Shown here one piece after another: positions 1 through 13,517 of a stretch of 64,000 bases of DNA. Within the stretch, counting starts at the first letter, position 1. Each line of letters opens with the position of its first letter. The notes under the pieces are model-generated. The model made no database searches. It was not told the DNA's origin and was given only the letters and a program-made list of their open reading frames with translations. Made by a program: the position numbers and the translations under genes. The DNA comes from Ricinus communis (Eukaryota > Streptophyta > Magnoliopsida > Malpighiales > Euphorbiaceae), in NCBI RefSeq assembly GCF_019578655.1, contig NC_063261.1:19396216-19460215 (forward strand). Reading direction: 5' to 3'.

Positions 1-482
1 GCAGTCTTGGCTCTTGCAATACATTGGGCTGTGTGTAAAATAACAAGAAATCCTTTCTAGGGGAAAGAGTACTTGGTTGATGAATAGGATCACATATCAC
101 ATCTTAATTATTCCAAAGTTGTTTGTTTTAGATGCTTTTGAGAAGCAAAGTTTCCTTTATCGTATACATGGTGTGCAATTTTGTGCCTGTAGTTTTACAA
201 AGGGATTGATGCTTTGCAATTGTTTCTATTTATGTGTATATGTATATTAGAGATGAAAAATTTGCATCAATCTTGTATTGAGTCATTCATTATTTATCAT
301 TTAATAAATGTTGATTATGTACCTTTTGGCTTGTATTTTTGAGTCTTTTGTTGATCCTCTTGCTGGATCAATTTCGTCTGGACCTGACTTGGAATCTCAT
401 CCCTTGAACTTTTGTTTCTTATGGGATGAATTTTATTAATTTAAATATCTTAATCAGTATTTAATAGATTTTATTTTAACAG

Positions 483-3400
483 GTTAGAAGAGCTTACCTC
501 AGATTGTCTTGAACAAAAGAGACAAAATGAAGCACTGCAGATTGATCTTGCAAAGCAAGAAGAGCAGAATGAAAGTCTCAAGAAGGTAGTTGTCTTTCAC
601 TTTCATGAACCTGTCATAGAAACAATTGAAGGGTATTAATGGTTAGCTGTTTGTATCCAGGCATATGTTTCTGGAGCTTTTATATTGACATGATTTAGCT
701 TCCTGTAGTTTTACCATGTATATTCTGATATCTCCTTTTTGGCACAATTCTATAACAATGAATTTGGCTTCTTTATCATATTTTCTGTGGTATGATATAA
801 TAATAATAAACAGCATGAGTTTGTTCATTGCTAGGCAACATAATTAGCCTGTTTTAATGTTATATCTCATTTGTGCTTTCCTTTGTTCTTGCTCAATAAA
901 ACTTCTTTTTTTGTTGAAAAATTATAGTTTGCTTATGTCATTTTTTTTTGCTGACTGAGTTTGATTTTGTAGGATCAATCTGAAACTGATTTGTGCATTT
1001 GCCGCTCTGAATTTATCTTCCAGTTTTTTAATTTTTTTTAAGTAACATTTCCTTTTTTCTAACCGTTTTTTTACTTATTATTTTTCACAAATTGCAGGTT
1101 GCCAACAAGTTCTATGAGATCAGGCAGCATTCTCTTGAAGGATTTGAGGATGCAAGTTGGGAAGATAAATGCACTTGGCTGTTGCATGACTCAAAAGAAA
1201 TGTGGAGTTATAATGACGCCTCCACCTCTAACTACATAGTAATTTTCACGACCTTTATTTTTGTTTATTCCTTAAGCATCTGCAATATTATCACTATTCA
1301 TTTATCACATGATGTATGGTATTGTTTTCCTTGCTGCATAAGAAGATGATAGGACTTTGACATGTGGCTTTGGCCCTGTTTCTAGCATGTTTTACCACAC
1401 CAGTTAGAATATCTAATGTGATTCTCTCATTGTGTATGTTGTACACATGACTAGACAAGGATAAAAGTAGAAGTTTTTGATATTTGTAAGCTCTATGTGG
1501 ATTTGGAATTAGAAGTCAATCCCAAAGGGCCAAAGCATAACATCAAACCTTGGAGTTTGATCTAAAATGCTTTCATCTATGAGATGGGTCTAATGGGCAT
1601 TATTACCTTGTTTTAGTTATCAACTAGCTTGATAACATTCTCCAAAACTTGAGTTTGTCACTTAGGCTTATATTTTTTATTTAGCCAAATAAACATCATA
1701 TTTGCTATGCAACTTGTATAACTTTCTCATCAGACAGAGTGCATTAGAAGAAGAGCTGGAGCAAGTGAGGAAATCTGCGGATAATCTTCAAAGTAAATTA
1801 CGAGTGGTATGGATTATTCTGGTTAAGGTCTACCTTCCTGGCTTGCAAATGGAATATATGTTCTCTCTTTCTTAAATATGAATTCTGCTATGGCATGTAG
1901 GGGTTGGAAATAGAAAATCATTTAAAGAAGCAAGTTCGTGAACTAGAAAAGAAGCAGGTGGGTATACTGATTTCTTCAGATTTGATATTTAAAGTTGCTT
2001 CCCAAATTTTCTTTCTAATTTTTGAACTCATTGGTTATGCACAGATTCAACTGGACAAAATGGTAATGAATGGGATTGCAGGGTTACGCCACTACCATTC
2101 TGAGCACAGAGGTCACATCATGAATTTACTGAATGAGGGGAAATTGCATATGAAATCAACTATGGATATGCTAGAAGAAAAGATAGGAGAAACCTATGGG
2201 AGCAAAGAGCAGAATTTAAGGCCTTCTCAGAGAGTCATTGATCTGGAGGAAAATGAATGTCGAGATGTACACATAAGTAATGACATTGGCTCAGCTTTGA
2301 TATCTGAGGTTTGATAACTAGTGCCTTGCCAGTTGTCTTCCTTCTTTGTCTTTCCACATGGGGTGGCAACTTTTTGCATTACCCATTCAAGTAGATTCTT
2401 AATTTCTCAAATTAAACATTGACTGGATACCAGTAAACTTGCAATTGGAAGTCAGCAAGTCCTTTATTATGTCTAGGCACTACAGGCAGGAGCTTCTATA
2501 GGCTTGAGCTCTATCTCGTCAATCACAATGTTTGCATTGGGATTAGAAGCTAGAGTATTTCTAGTTCTATTGGCTATTAATATCTTTAGCAGTCATAAAT
2601 TTTTAGTGGTAGTTTATGTTCATTATCTCTACCTCTTGTAGGAAGTTAAACATGGCTTACATGATTCTGGGGATAATGAAGAAGAGAATAGCTCTGAAGC
2701 TCTTGCTCAGGCCCTGCAAGAGAAGGTTTGCATGTTCACTTATGCCCCACAATCTTGTTTTATTTCTGTTCTGTGTTTATATCTTTTCAGTTGAATGTAT
2801 GCTACTAATTTGAAATAATTGTACTTCTTTCTGCTCAGGTTGCAGCATTGTTGCTTTTATCTCAGCAGGAAGAGAGACATTTACTGGAGAGAAATGTGAA
2901 TGCAGTTCTTCAGAAAAAAATGGAGGAGCTTCAGAGAAACTTACTGCAGGTAATTCCTGTGGAATCTTTTGATTGCACTTTGTGCACTAAAAGCATGTTT
3001 CCTGTTATCATTATTAGTATTTTGGGAATATTATGCATATCCTATATGGTTTTTATATATTTAATGCTTGTTTATGACTACAAAGTTCAATGTGGAAGTG
3101 TGCGAGTAATTTTTTTCTTCCCAGATAATTTTTATGAACAAGGGTTTTTCTTTTTCTTTTTTTTCTTAACCCATGGGACTAACGGGACATCATTATTTAT
3201 ACGTACTGTGAGATTGGCATAAACTTAAAACTTGCACAAGGGAAGAAATCTCTTTGGGGATTGTTGCTGTACAAGTTTATCTTGTCACTATCTGAAAATG
3301 TTGTAATATGGAATTTGACGTGCCTCCATTAACATGAACTTCTCACTGCCTTATTTGAAATTCATATTGCTCGTTTGTTCTCAGTGACAATGAGCTTGTT

Positions 3401-5090
3401 GGTTGGTTTTTGTTTCTGCATTTAACCAAAAGAAAAAAAGCCTGTTGGTTGGATTTCTTGATAGTCCACTGAATGTTAATATTCTTTTTAAGGTCACAAA
3501 TGAAAAGGTTAAAGCTCTCGTGGAGTTGGCACAGTTAAAGCAGGCATATCAGCAATTACACGAGTATGATTCTTCTTTTCTTTAAATTATGACATTATGG
3601 TTCATGCATTGTTTAACTTTTTCTTTTCTCAGGTCTGCTTTTGTTTTTTGGTAGTAAAATCTTTGCTGGAGCTGAAAGTATTTCAATTACCTCATGATTG
3701 ATGTTCATTTTTTCCGTTTTTGTTTGGTTATCTTTTGTATGTTTAAACATGAAAGATGATAAAGTAGTAATTTTTATTAAAGGATTCTTATACTCGTGCA
3801 GCACATATCTAATTTCACTTCTAATATTCTAAACTACTTACTAACATGTCACTTAATTGTGCAGGAAAATTAGCCATGGGATACAAGAAGGAAATTTATC
3901 AATTGACAAAGTGGAGAGAAGGCACTTCACTCATGATAAAGATGGAAGGTTAAGAAACCTGCTTAAAAGGACATATCTGAAACGTTGGATGGGTACATCA
4001 GGTATTGGTGTAAATGAAGAGGAAGCTCACCTAAACAATGAAGGGAATTTCTCCAGCCGAACGCATAGTAGCATTGATTTTGCCAGGTTAGCAAAAAAAA
4101 TAAAGAAGATTTTTGGATTAGTTCTGCTTCTGGAGGCAAATGCTAAGGGGTGGTTGTCATGCTTATGGGGTTATATCAATACACTTTAAGAAGAAACTTT
4201 TGAATGTCAATCTCATTGATCCACAAAGCTAACCATTAGATAACAGTGTTTTTGCATGTTAAATCATACCTTTAATATATGTATTGAGATTCCTTAGGTA
4301 ATTACATTATGATGATTAGCTCTTAACAAATCGAATGCTTTTTGTTCTTCCTAGGATGAAGATTGAAAATGCCACCCTTAAAGAGAGCATGGAAAGTATG
4401 GAGCACCTGACTTCTTCAATTCATAGACTTCGTTGTGCTCTTCTAAAGGTAATCATTTCATATAATGTATGTGCAAAATCACCTTTCCATTCATTGAGGT
4501 CTTCCTTGTATTGTTTGCCCCGGGCAGGAACTGTTTTCAAGTTGCAGGGTAATGTAAATGTGATTTATGCTAGTGAACTAGATTGGAAGTTTTGTTTTTA
4601 AGCTGCATTTGGTTCGTGGTTGTCATAAGGTCAAAACCATTAATCATCATTGGATGATAGATTCGTAATATGCTGATGCTGCTTTTTGGAAGTATATGTG
4701 AAGTTCAAATAAAAGGGTCACATTATTCCTTCATAATTTGAATTAAGAGTTTTATTTTTGATGTAATGTACTTCATAGGTCAAAGAGTCAGCTGCATGTG
4801 AAGGTACATGTGTTGGCGTATTAGAAGCTCTTCATGATATCGTGTCTGAGGCCAAACTCTTGAAGACTGCCTTTGGGAGCTCATTACCCATTAGCTGGTC
4901 GGCTGAGGCTGTTGATACATCAACTGGCGGGAGCACCCACAATGAGCCAGGTGATTTAGATGAGGACTCTAGCTACGAGAAGATGGATTCTGTTTCTGCT
5001 GCAGGATTTGAAATGGTGGAGCTTCTGATACTTGCAGCACAGATACTAGAAGCCTATTCTACCAAACAAGGTTTGAGAGATGCAAGTTGA
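483..5090 (+). CDS. Coiled-coil protein, 3' part of gene (5' end outside window)
   Basis: Eleven exons join in frame: 483-585, 1098-1238, 1738-1806, 1901-1957, 2045-2308, 2642-2725, 2839-2949, 3493-3563, 3865-4086, 4355-4448 and 4779-5090 (stop TGA). All have AG acceptors and GT donors, and exon phases agree. They give about 508 residues. The first visible exon starts with one base completing a codon, so more exons lie to the left. The protein is rich in Glu, Lys, Gln and Leu with long heptad-like stretches (for example LEEELEQVRKSADNLQSKL and HLKKQVRELEKKQ), typical of a myosin- or golgin-like coiled coil. The C-terminal 100 residues are acidic and less helical, with DLDEDSSYEKMDS, followed by a hydrophobic stretch MVELLILAAQIL. 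No catalytic motif is seen and no transmembrane segment is certain. Function is unknown; scaffold or tethering roles are usual for such proteins but are inference. Confidence 0.82.
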
Positions 5091-5986
5091 TTCTATCCTG
5101 GTCTGCTAGTTTCTGGCTAATACCAAGCATGAAGCACGTCAGAAGTTGTATGGAACGAAGGCATGGTTGCCCAACTGGAGGTGCTAAAAAAGGAAAATCT
5201 CTCCGTGAGGGAAGAAAGTAGACTTGGCTCAAACATGAAGGAAGAGTATCCTACTTGTGCATTATAGTTGATACAAAATGACATACAGTATCTTGTGATA
5301 CACATTTTAAACCTCTTTGTTATAGTGATTTTGGTGCCATGCGGGGTGAGTCTTTCGAAGTTTCATTCTGTATTTCCAGTGTGTATATATATATATATAT
5401 ATATATGGTTAGATGCTTGCGAATGTACAGTTTTATCAAATGGGTTAAGATTATTGCACAGAAGTTGAATGAAATCTTTCTGGTGTTAATCTACTGTCTG
5501 GCTTTCTCAGCTTCTCTTCTCATTAAATTACCGGAATCAGCATCAATGGTTTCATGTACGCACAGCTCTTATTTTTTGGTTCATTACCTGAAGATGTCTC
5601 ATAGCATTGCTTTGTATGGTTGAATAAATGGTTGCTTCATTGATTTGAAATCGAGTTTGCCAAATGATTTGTGTTTATGACTTTGGTTTGAGCAGGAAGG
5701 AAGATGGGGAAAAGTTAGTCTCTAATTCAAACAAAATAAAAACAGAAGAATTTCTGTATAACCATCTTAACATTATTATAAACAGATTGATTGTAGCTCA
5801 GAAAACCCAGCCAGACATTGTAGTATCAACAACAGCAACATATATCATCTTACAAATGAAAAAATAACACCAACCTTGACTAAGAGAAGGAAAATCATCC
5901 ATTAAGACACACTGGAATACCATGTAGAGGCAAAGCCATACATAAACAGGAATCAATATAAACATGGTAATAATACTCTGGGTTCA
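5091..5986. other. Intergenic: 3' UTR of the coiled-coil gene and convergent 3' side of the LIM gene
   Basis: No convincing reading frame is seen. The stretch after the stop at 5090 is likely 3' UTR. It carries a (TA)n microsatellite at about 5384-5406. The two flanking genes converge here, so both transcripts probably end inside this interval. AATAAA-like signals are common in the AT-rich sequence and do not single out a poly(A) site. Confidence 0.6.
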
Positions 5987-8146
5987 TTATGATTCAGCAG
6001 CAATTTCCACAGCTGTTATTTTCTCGGTGGTGGTCGGCTGGCGTTCATTCTCAAGCTGGCTGTAGTTTCCTTTCTCCTTGAAAAGTTGGATATGGTGATG
6101 CTTGCAGTAGAGTTTTCCCTCATGAGCAATGTAGTTAGATGGGCTTATAGTACACCCTCCATAAGTGCACTTGAAACAGCTCCTGTGGTATGGAGTTCCA
6201 TTTACTGTAACCTTCAAGAACATACATAGGAAAAAAGAAGAAAAAAGATAAGTTTTAATTTTCAGAGGAAGCTTCATAGTTTGATAAATTTGTTACTACT
6301 GATCAAAAAGAACTTGAAGGTCATATTTTGATTATTTTTCATATGACGATCTTTCTTTTTAATCGGATATTTTTTATCAGCGCGAAGAAATATTAAATTT
6401 AAATTTTTTAACTTTCTTAAATATTAGCAAAATTTGATATTTTTATAGTGAGATTTATGATAAAGAGTTTAGTAAGATGATCTACTTCACATACCCTCTC
6501 AATAGGATAGACAGTCTTGCTACAACCCACACATTTTTCTCTTGTGCCTGCGAACTTGTTTGACACTTTGCTTGCATTCTGTGGGATGAAGAAAAGAAAA
6601 AGAAAAATTCAGCTCATGTTAGAAGCAAGAAACTTAAGTAATTTTATAAGATTCCAAAAGCATGTTTATTTTTAACTATCGGTACCACATTCACTTATAG
6701 CAAAACATAGATAATTTTTCTTCTTCACTTCGGATCGGAAAATCAAAGAGTTGAGTGAACAAAAACCCCAAGAAAGTTCATGGCCAAGTAAAGATGTCCG
6801 AGTAAGTTTTTTTTAAAATGTACTAGTTGTGTTTAAAACAGCGTTAATAAAAAATGAACAGGTATTTCCAGATATATTACTCAAAAGAATCGACATCTTG
6901 TTGCCTATGAACCATTTCACAAAGTATGTATCCGGATAGTCCAAAATTTCGATAGTTAGCTCTTGACATGACATGAGCGTGCAGATCCTTTACTAATACT
7001 CATTCAATTGAATGGATTGATCAATTAATAAAAATTATGTTTCATAATTTCATAATCCAATTTTTTGAATTTCTTTACCAATGGTGTTAGGAGATCAGTT
7101 AATTACCTCACTATCAATAGGTTTTTCTGGTTTTGCAACTTTTGGTGTTCCTGAAACAATTTCACACGAGAAGATTGATTAAAATTATGGAAAAACAATT
7201 ATTATTATTTTTAGAGCTTTCATGATGGGTAGTTCTTTATATATATATATAATAAATTAGATATATTACCTTCAAAACTCTTGTCAAGACTACCAGTTAG
7301 CTTGAAGAGTTGGTCATAGTGAGGCCTGCAGTACAGAACCCCTTCAAAAGAACAGTAGTTGCTTAGCTGCAAATGATTAAAAACACATGTCATTGAGTTG
7401 TCTTTGAAGGTCATGATACAAGAATCTAGCGATCAGCAATAATATCTTGATTAAATAATCTTCATTTTACTGAACTGAAAAATCAAACAAAAATCTAGTG
7501 ATCAACTGTGCAATAATTTACCTAACACATAAGTTATCTCTACTTTGTAATTAATGTAAATGAAAACTTTGTTAAAGAAGAAAGGAAATCGGAAATGATT
7601 CTCAGAAATATCTTATATATTCCCTTAGACACGAAATCTCATCAACAGTTAAATGGATACAAGAAGATAAACGCAATTCTAGCTTTAAAGGAAAACTGAT
7701 GGCAAATGTTTTTGCAAGAAAACACCAAACACCAAACAAAAAACAAAAAAAATCTTCCCCAAGATTTTCCTTGGTAACTTTTCAACAGAATATAAAGAAA
7801 AAGGAATTACATAAACATACATTAGCATACACAACGTATATAAAGAGAGGTGTATATAAGGGATGTATACATGCAGCAGGTCCTCTCATTTGTACAATTA
7901 ACATATGTCATTTGAAATATATATTGATTTTACAGTGAAAAAGGATAAAAGGGCATGTGCTTTCTAAATCATTTTATGGAGCAGATTTGCAGTAAAAAAG
8001 TTTACCTTAAGAGTGCCCTTGCAATGGTGGCATCTAAAGCAGGCCTTGTGAAAAACCCTATTATCAGCAGTTAGCTTATCAACAAGATAAACAGTTTTAT
8101 CACATGCCATACATTTTTGTTGAGTTCCTCCAAAGGTAGTGGCCAT
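5987..8146 (-). CDS. WLIM1: Two-LIM-domain protein, WLIM1 type
   Basis: Five exons on the minus strand: 8006-8146, 7270-7366, 7107-7150, 6495-6578 and 5987-6211. They join in frame to 196 residues, the usual size of plant two-LIM proteins. LIM1 ligands are C12, C15, H33, C36, C39, C42, C60 and H63. LIM2 ligands are C110, C113, H131, C134, C137, C142, C158 and H161. The linker carries KPEKPIDSE. In plants this family binds and bundles actin filaments, and some members also enter the nucleus; the start MATTFGG and the spacing fit the widely expressed WLIM1 subgroup. The ATG at 8146 is chosen because the family begins a few residues before the first zinc ligand; an in-frame ATG five codons upstream exists. 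All ligands are intact, so the gene looks functional. Confidence 0.93.
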
Positions 8147-8224
8147 AACCCTAATAACCAACCTTATAGGCAGAACTGACCAACGAAAATGTATATATAT
8201 TCTCTCTTTCTAATGCCTTTTTGC

Positions 8225-8318
8225 CTCTTCTTTTTGCTCTCACTCTCACTCTCCTCCTCCTCCTCTTCTTCTTCTTCTTCTTCTTCTTCTCTCTTTCTTT
8301 AGCAATATATATATAGTA
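8225..8318 (-). promoter_or_regulatory. Core promoter and GA-rich 5' leader of the LIM gene
   Basis: On the minus strand a run reading CTATATATATA lies at about 8303-8316, a good TATA box. Directly downstream is a purine-rich leader made of GAA, then GAG repeats (about 8236-8292). GA-rich leaders are common in highly expressed plant genes. The transcription start is inferred to lie inside or just upstream of this microsatellite. Confidence 0.55.
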
Positions 8319-9976
8319 TTTTTATAAAATAATACAAGATCAATGGAGAAAACATTTAAAGAAAGCAATGAGATGTAGTGAATTGCGGGTAAACTTCAAA
8401 AGCTATCATTGATAGGACTGATCTTGCCACTTTAGCCATCATTTTGTCCGATTTTAAAGCAATTTCTTGCCGTACATGCATCCGGATTTTCTTAGATAAT
8501 TCATAGAGATATTTAATAAAAATTAACATTGTAATTATGAGCTATTTTGGTATTATTGTAGTTGCCAGATTTTTATAAATTTAAGTTTAAACTTTTATTG
8601 TTATTTTTTAGTGTATCTTAAAATTATTGTTATTAATCAGACAGGTAAAATTGAAATAAATAGTTGCACTTTAATTTCTTTTCAGAAAAGAAATATTATA
8701 TGATTGGCAAAGAAAATGATTTGTTGGTTACAGTTTGCATTGAATTAATGTTAATTTTATTAGTTGAAAATGATTCCGTGGGTACCACTACTGAACCAAG
8801 TCCAATTATAATTAGTTGGTTGTATCATACTTATATATTAATTTGTAAAATAAATAATAAAATTATTAATAATATATACTCTTTTCTTAAAGAAAAGAAC
8901 AATATACTCCCAATTCCATACTAATTATATTTTTAGTAGTTTATTAATATGTTTAATTATAAAAAAAATTATTTAAATTAGATTAAAATTACCTTTTTAT
9001 AAATATTGTAAAATTTATTACACCTAACTTAATATAAAAATAAAAAGAAAAAAGAAAAAAATTAATATCGCATTACATATATAAACGTAACATATAATTA
9101 AATTTTCTTTTAATTTGAAAAAGAGATAGTATAAAATGTATAAAAAAATAATTATTTTTTATTATATAATACACAGTTCACTAAACTTTTGATCATTGAA
9201 AAGAAAAAGAATTTAACAATTTTGAGTTTCTTATTATTATTTCTTTTTTCAGAGTACCAAATTCTTTATTACTACACATAAATAATTAAAATGTGAAGAC
9301 TTTCATAAGGACTATCCAAGTTTTATTTGTTTACTCATAAGAATGAGTTATTGGAGTTATAATATTGGAGGAAAACGTTTCCTTTTCCTTTAATTTTTTT
9401 TTTTGGATAAAGAAGGACATTAATTGATTTTTGAGGTAGATTATCAAATATGAAGTGGGTTTATCCTTTTCATAAATGTGGTGGGTCTAAAGGTTTTTTT
9501 TTTAACAGCAGAATTTCATGATGAAGTTCCTAGCTGGAAACCTTATTACTTTCCTTTCTTTTTCATAATTTTATGTTTTCTGTGATGACTTTTTTTAACT
9601 TGATTAATGACATTTTAGGTGTCCTTGATGAATTGGCACCACATCAAAATCATGATTAGGGTTGTGATTTAGAAGATCAAATGATCTTTTAAGAATGGTA
9701 TTATACATCTATCAAGGTCTAGTTCTTTAAATGGTTGATGATTTCTGGTAAGCTAATTAGATCAAATTATTGTAGTAGCTATAACAAATTTAATATTCTC
9801 ATTAATTATTATTTACCAAAAAGACTTGAACCCTAATCAACAATAATTAAAATGTTTTCCAGCATCTTAAAAGTAGCTTTTTTAACCTCCTACCAAACTA
9901 TTGGTGATATCATATGTTTAATTTTGAATTAATTTCTTTACAGTAATAATAATTGTTTAGTCACTTGACACCAACC
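8319..9976. other. AT-rich intergenic region
   Basis: Upstream region of the LIM gene, very AT-rich, with no reading frame above background and no RNA gene recognised. It probably holds the upstream regulatory DNA of the LIM gene, but no specific element could be singled out. Confidence 0.5.
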
Positions 9977-10048
9977 GGGCGTTTGGTCTAGTGGTATGAT
10001 TCTCGCTTTGGGTGCGAGAGGTCCCGAGTTCGATTCTCGGAACGCCCC
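9977..10048 (+). tRNA. tRNA-Pro(UGG), isolated upstream copy
   Basis: A 72-bp cloverleaf with anticodon loop TTTGGGT (anticodon TGG). Acceptor arms GGGCGTT and AACGCCC pair perfectly. Compared with the array copies (GGGCATT and AATGCCC) both sides of the fifth acceptor pair are changed, A-T to G-C, so pairing is kept. The A box (TGGTCTAGTGG) and B box (GTTCGATTC) are intact. A TTTT run follows within a few bases, a likely Pol III terminator. It lies 4.1 kb left of the array and is separated from it by a long LTR-like insertion. Confidence 0.96.
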
Positions 10049-10514
10049 ATTTTATAATTTTAGTAGTTTTATAGTCATTTTCAGTCCCATTTTGTAATTT
10101 CAATGTTTCTATAGCCATTTTCAGCCTACAAACTAAAACAGCCAAACAATATCTTATGCTATCACATGTATATACATATATACATGCAATAAATAAATTT
10201 CATAATATATTCAATAAATAAATAAACAATTCTCAATGTGAAATAGGTAATTTTCTAAATTGAAACAAACTTTATACAAAAGTATAAAAGAATATCATGC
10301 GCCTGCATAATTTTTCACTTAAGAGTATAATTTTTTTTCTTTTTTTGTAAAATTTTTTAGTCTGTAATTTTATTTTATTTTAACTTTCACACCCTCTTGG
10401 TAAATATGTTAAACTTATATGGTCTTATATTAGTATATAATATTAGATTTTAAAGAAATTATTTATTAAATAGTTTATCATACAACTATAATAAATTCAT
10501 GATTAATGATGATA
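10049..10514. other. AT-rich intergenic region
   Basis: No gene or repeat recognised apart from AT-rich sequence between the tRNA gene and the target duplication of the next element. Confidence 0.5.
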
Positions 10515-10519
10515 TTATT

Positions 10520-13512
10520 TGTCACGACCTGACCTGTGGGCCTGTGACCGGCATTAGCAAATGAGTAGGCGTAAGACCACCAAATCTTGTAGTAAGCCTG
10601 GCCATTCACTAACTTAATCAAATTGAAATTCGGACTCACTCTAAAGCACGGTTCACAATTAACCTTAACCATAAAATTTTACATATTTAATTCGGTCTGC
10701 CTGCATAATTAGGCAAGACCCGAATTTACATAAAATTACAACTGATAAGTCTAAAATTTCTACTGCGGAGAATCTAAAATTTTACAACTCAAGCATACCA
10801 AAATCAATTACATCAATCCGATGATAAATGAGTCGGGTTGCTAGATAAGAACTGCGGGAAGACTAACAATCACCTGAAAAACAGTGAAATTGAGACTGTC
10901 ACTCTCGAGAGTGAGTTAAAATAATATATTCAAAAATAATTACAAACACTTCAATAACACATTTATTTAATTTGAAATAAACATTAAGTCATGCAAAAAT
11001 ATACGTGTCATGCTATGCTTAAATAAAAAAAATAACTTTCACATACTACAGGACGAAGTAGTTCAGTAGAACCCTAATCCCAACACTAACATCTCGACTC
11101 TCTCATTCCAATAGAATTGGCGCTCAGAGAGCGAAGCTCGATTAGGGTCCTTAACTCCAGTCCAGTCACTTAATTATCACTATCAGTTTTAGCCTTTTGA
11201 CTCTTTTACTCCAATAAGACTGGTGCCCAGAGAGCGAAGCTCGACCAGGGTCCTTAACTCCAGTCCAGTCCCTTAGGTTTCCAAATAAGCCGGCGCCTAG
11301 AGAGCAATGCTCGACCAGGGACCTTTACTCCCGCAAACTTACTCTACTCAGCCTAGAGAGCAATGCTCGATGAGGGTAAGTCCTAAATTTACCTTTTAAA
11401 ATTTATCCTTTTTACTATCTATTTCAGATTTCTACTAGTACGTACACGGTCCTAATGCAACTCATCAAATAGCATGTTCTACAGCCGTCCTATCCCGAGT
11501 CAACACGAAATCAATAAAATTATAATACAGAAAATGAAACATATATAAACAGTAAATAACTAAATAATTAAAATATTAATTATTTAATCAGAGATATCAC
11601 GTAAAAATCTTAGCATGACATACGTAAGCAGACATATGACTTTAACTCACAGTTCTGACGACCTCCTAGCTCTACTCCGATGCCTCGGGTGGAGCGAGCC
11701 GAACTGACGGATTATCTAATCGTATAAAACAATTTAATCAATAACATTAAAACATTTGACAATTAACCCTAAGTCTAGACTCCTAGGACTGACTGTCTAA
11801 GAATCTCGACTCGGAAGAATCCTACCGAAAATTCGGCAGAACCTCCCTAAATTACGAACATTTACTCTCCGTATAAAGGGTCTAGAACTTGCCAGGAAAC
11901 ACTTCAAATATTCAACAATTTATTTTAACGGGAGTCTGGTCCCCAAGACTTCACTATTTTTTTCAACTTCGCCACACATCATAAATTACGACCAATGGCA
12001 GACAGTCCGACAATTAATTATTTTAACTCACAATATTTTCTAATACTCAACACAATTCAATAAACATATAAATTTTACCAATGAATTCTAAGATCAACGA
12101 GCCAGAGAAATTACCGAGACGCTTGATCGCTCAGCCGTCTCGCCTCTAGCCGCTGGAGTCCAATCGATGATTCGAACGTACCAATGGATTCAAAATAACG
12201 CGCTGATGACGATCCCAGCTTCCGATCTTCCGATCCGACCCTCGATCATCCAGAGAGATTTACGGACAATCTCGACCATCGATTTTCAAACGGAGTCCGA
12301 TCACCATAAAACTGGTGCCATTGGGAAGCTTGAGCTGAGGAGAATTCGGATATGTACTTTGATCAGCCAAAGCTCGCCGGAAAAGCCAGGAAATGCGGCT
12401 GCCATCCATTTTCTCTCTCCACCACAAATTTCCAACTCTGTCTACCATTTACGACACCACCACCACTAAAATGAAGCTTAGGTCGAGGGAAGTCGATCGC
12501 CACCAAAAATAGTAGCTACCAATGCCGGAAACGCCATAAACGGCGTCCAGAAAGGCTGCTGCTTTCCTTCCTTTTCACCGCCTGCTGACGTCCCCAACGT
12601 TGCCACCGTCGCCACCCTTGAGCTCGCCGGTGCTAGTTGCACCTCCGGCCAGCTTCGCTGAGCCCTAGACGGATGCCTCCCCCGACTGCCATGAAGGCCG
12701 ATGGAAGCTTCTCCCCCCTTTCCTCCTTTTCCTTTTCTTCCCCGATTTCTCTCTCTTTTCTTTCTTTTCTTATCGCAAAATGGTCCCTCAATTTTTGCTT
12801 AATAACCATTTAGTCTCTCAACTTCTTTAATTACCAACAATTTCGTCCAACAAAATTTGTGATTAACCCTTAAACTTTTCTTTAGCTTTTCAATTAAGCC
12901 CCTAACTATTTAATTTGGGCCAAATTAGAATTATTAAAAATATATAATTACTTATTTACCCTTGCTTTTAAATGTAAAATTACCAAAAAGCTCTTGCCGA
13001 CATATTTAATTACAAAAATACAAAATATACAAATTTCATTAAAACCCCTATATTAATAAAATTATATTTTTAATCCTTATTCCAAAATAAATTTTCAATT
13101 TAATCCTAACACAATTAATTTAATTAATCAATTTGCTAAATATTTTTCAATTAAAATTAACACCATTAGCTAATTAAAATGCCATTTTCCCAATAATTCT
13201 TTTATAAAATATCCTTTACTAATTCTTTCATAACTTTCAATATAGAAATTAATTTATATATTCATATTGAAAAAAAATTGAATGATCGAAAATATAATAC
13301 ATTTTTTTAAAAATTTACTTAATTAATTTCTTAAAAAAAATCAAAAAAATTAGATATACAAAGTAACTCTCTTATTTTATCTAGCATTAAAATCCCATTT
13401 AAATCATTCCACTTAAACTAAATAAAAATAAAGTAAAATTAATTTAAATAAAAACTCATTCATTAATTATTATTAATATTATCATTATTAAAAAAAAATT
13501 ATGGGTATTACA
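10520..13512. mobile_element. Long LTR-like repeat, copy 1 (about 3.0 kb, candidate solo LTR)
   Basis: The unit begins TGTCACGACC and ends GGGTATTACA, the TG...CA ends of an LTR. It is flanked by perfect 5-bp direct repeats TTATT (10515-10519 and 13513-13517), as left by an LTR-retrotransposon integrase. The same sequence recurs at 35105-38006 and, inverted, from 62743. No gag-pol coding sequence lies inside or next to it. An LTR of 2-4 kb would fit long-LTR Gypsy lineages such as Tekay/Del, so a solo LTR is the simplest reading; a non-autonomous element is the alternative. It contains a GC-rich central block (about 12100-12720) and four short hairpin repeats at 11119-11380. Short reading frames inside it are not supported as genes. 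Confidence 0.8.
11119..11380. repeat. Four imperfect tandem repeats with a GAGC/GCTC hairpin core
   Basis: A motif of the form CAGAGAGCGAAGCTCGAYCAGG occurs four times, at about 11119, 11221, 11288 and 11351, mostly followed by TCCTTAACTCC. Each core can fold as GAGC, a three-base loop, GCTC. Copy 2 of the element has three such units at about 35705-35857. Confidence 0.7.
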
Positions 13513-13517
13513 TTATT

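Noticed and set aside
12167..12469. 100-codon frame on the plus strand
   Set aside because: It lies inside LTR-like copy 1, has no recognisable domain, and is disrupted in the homologous block of copy 2.
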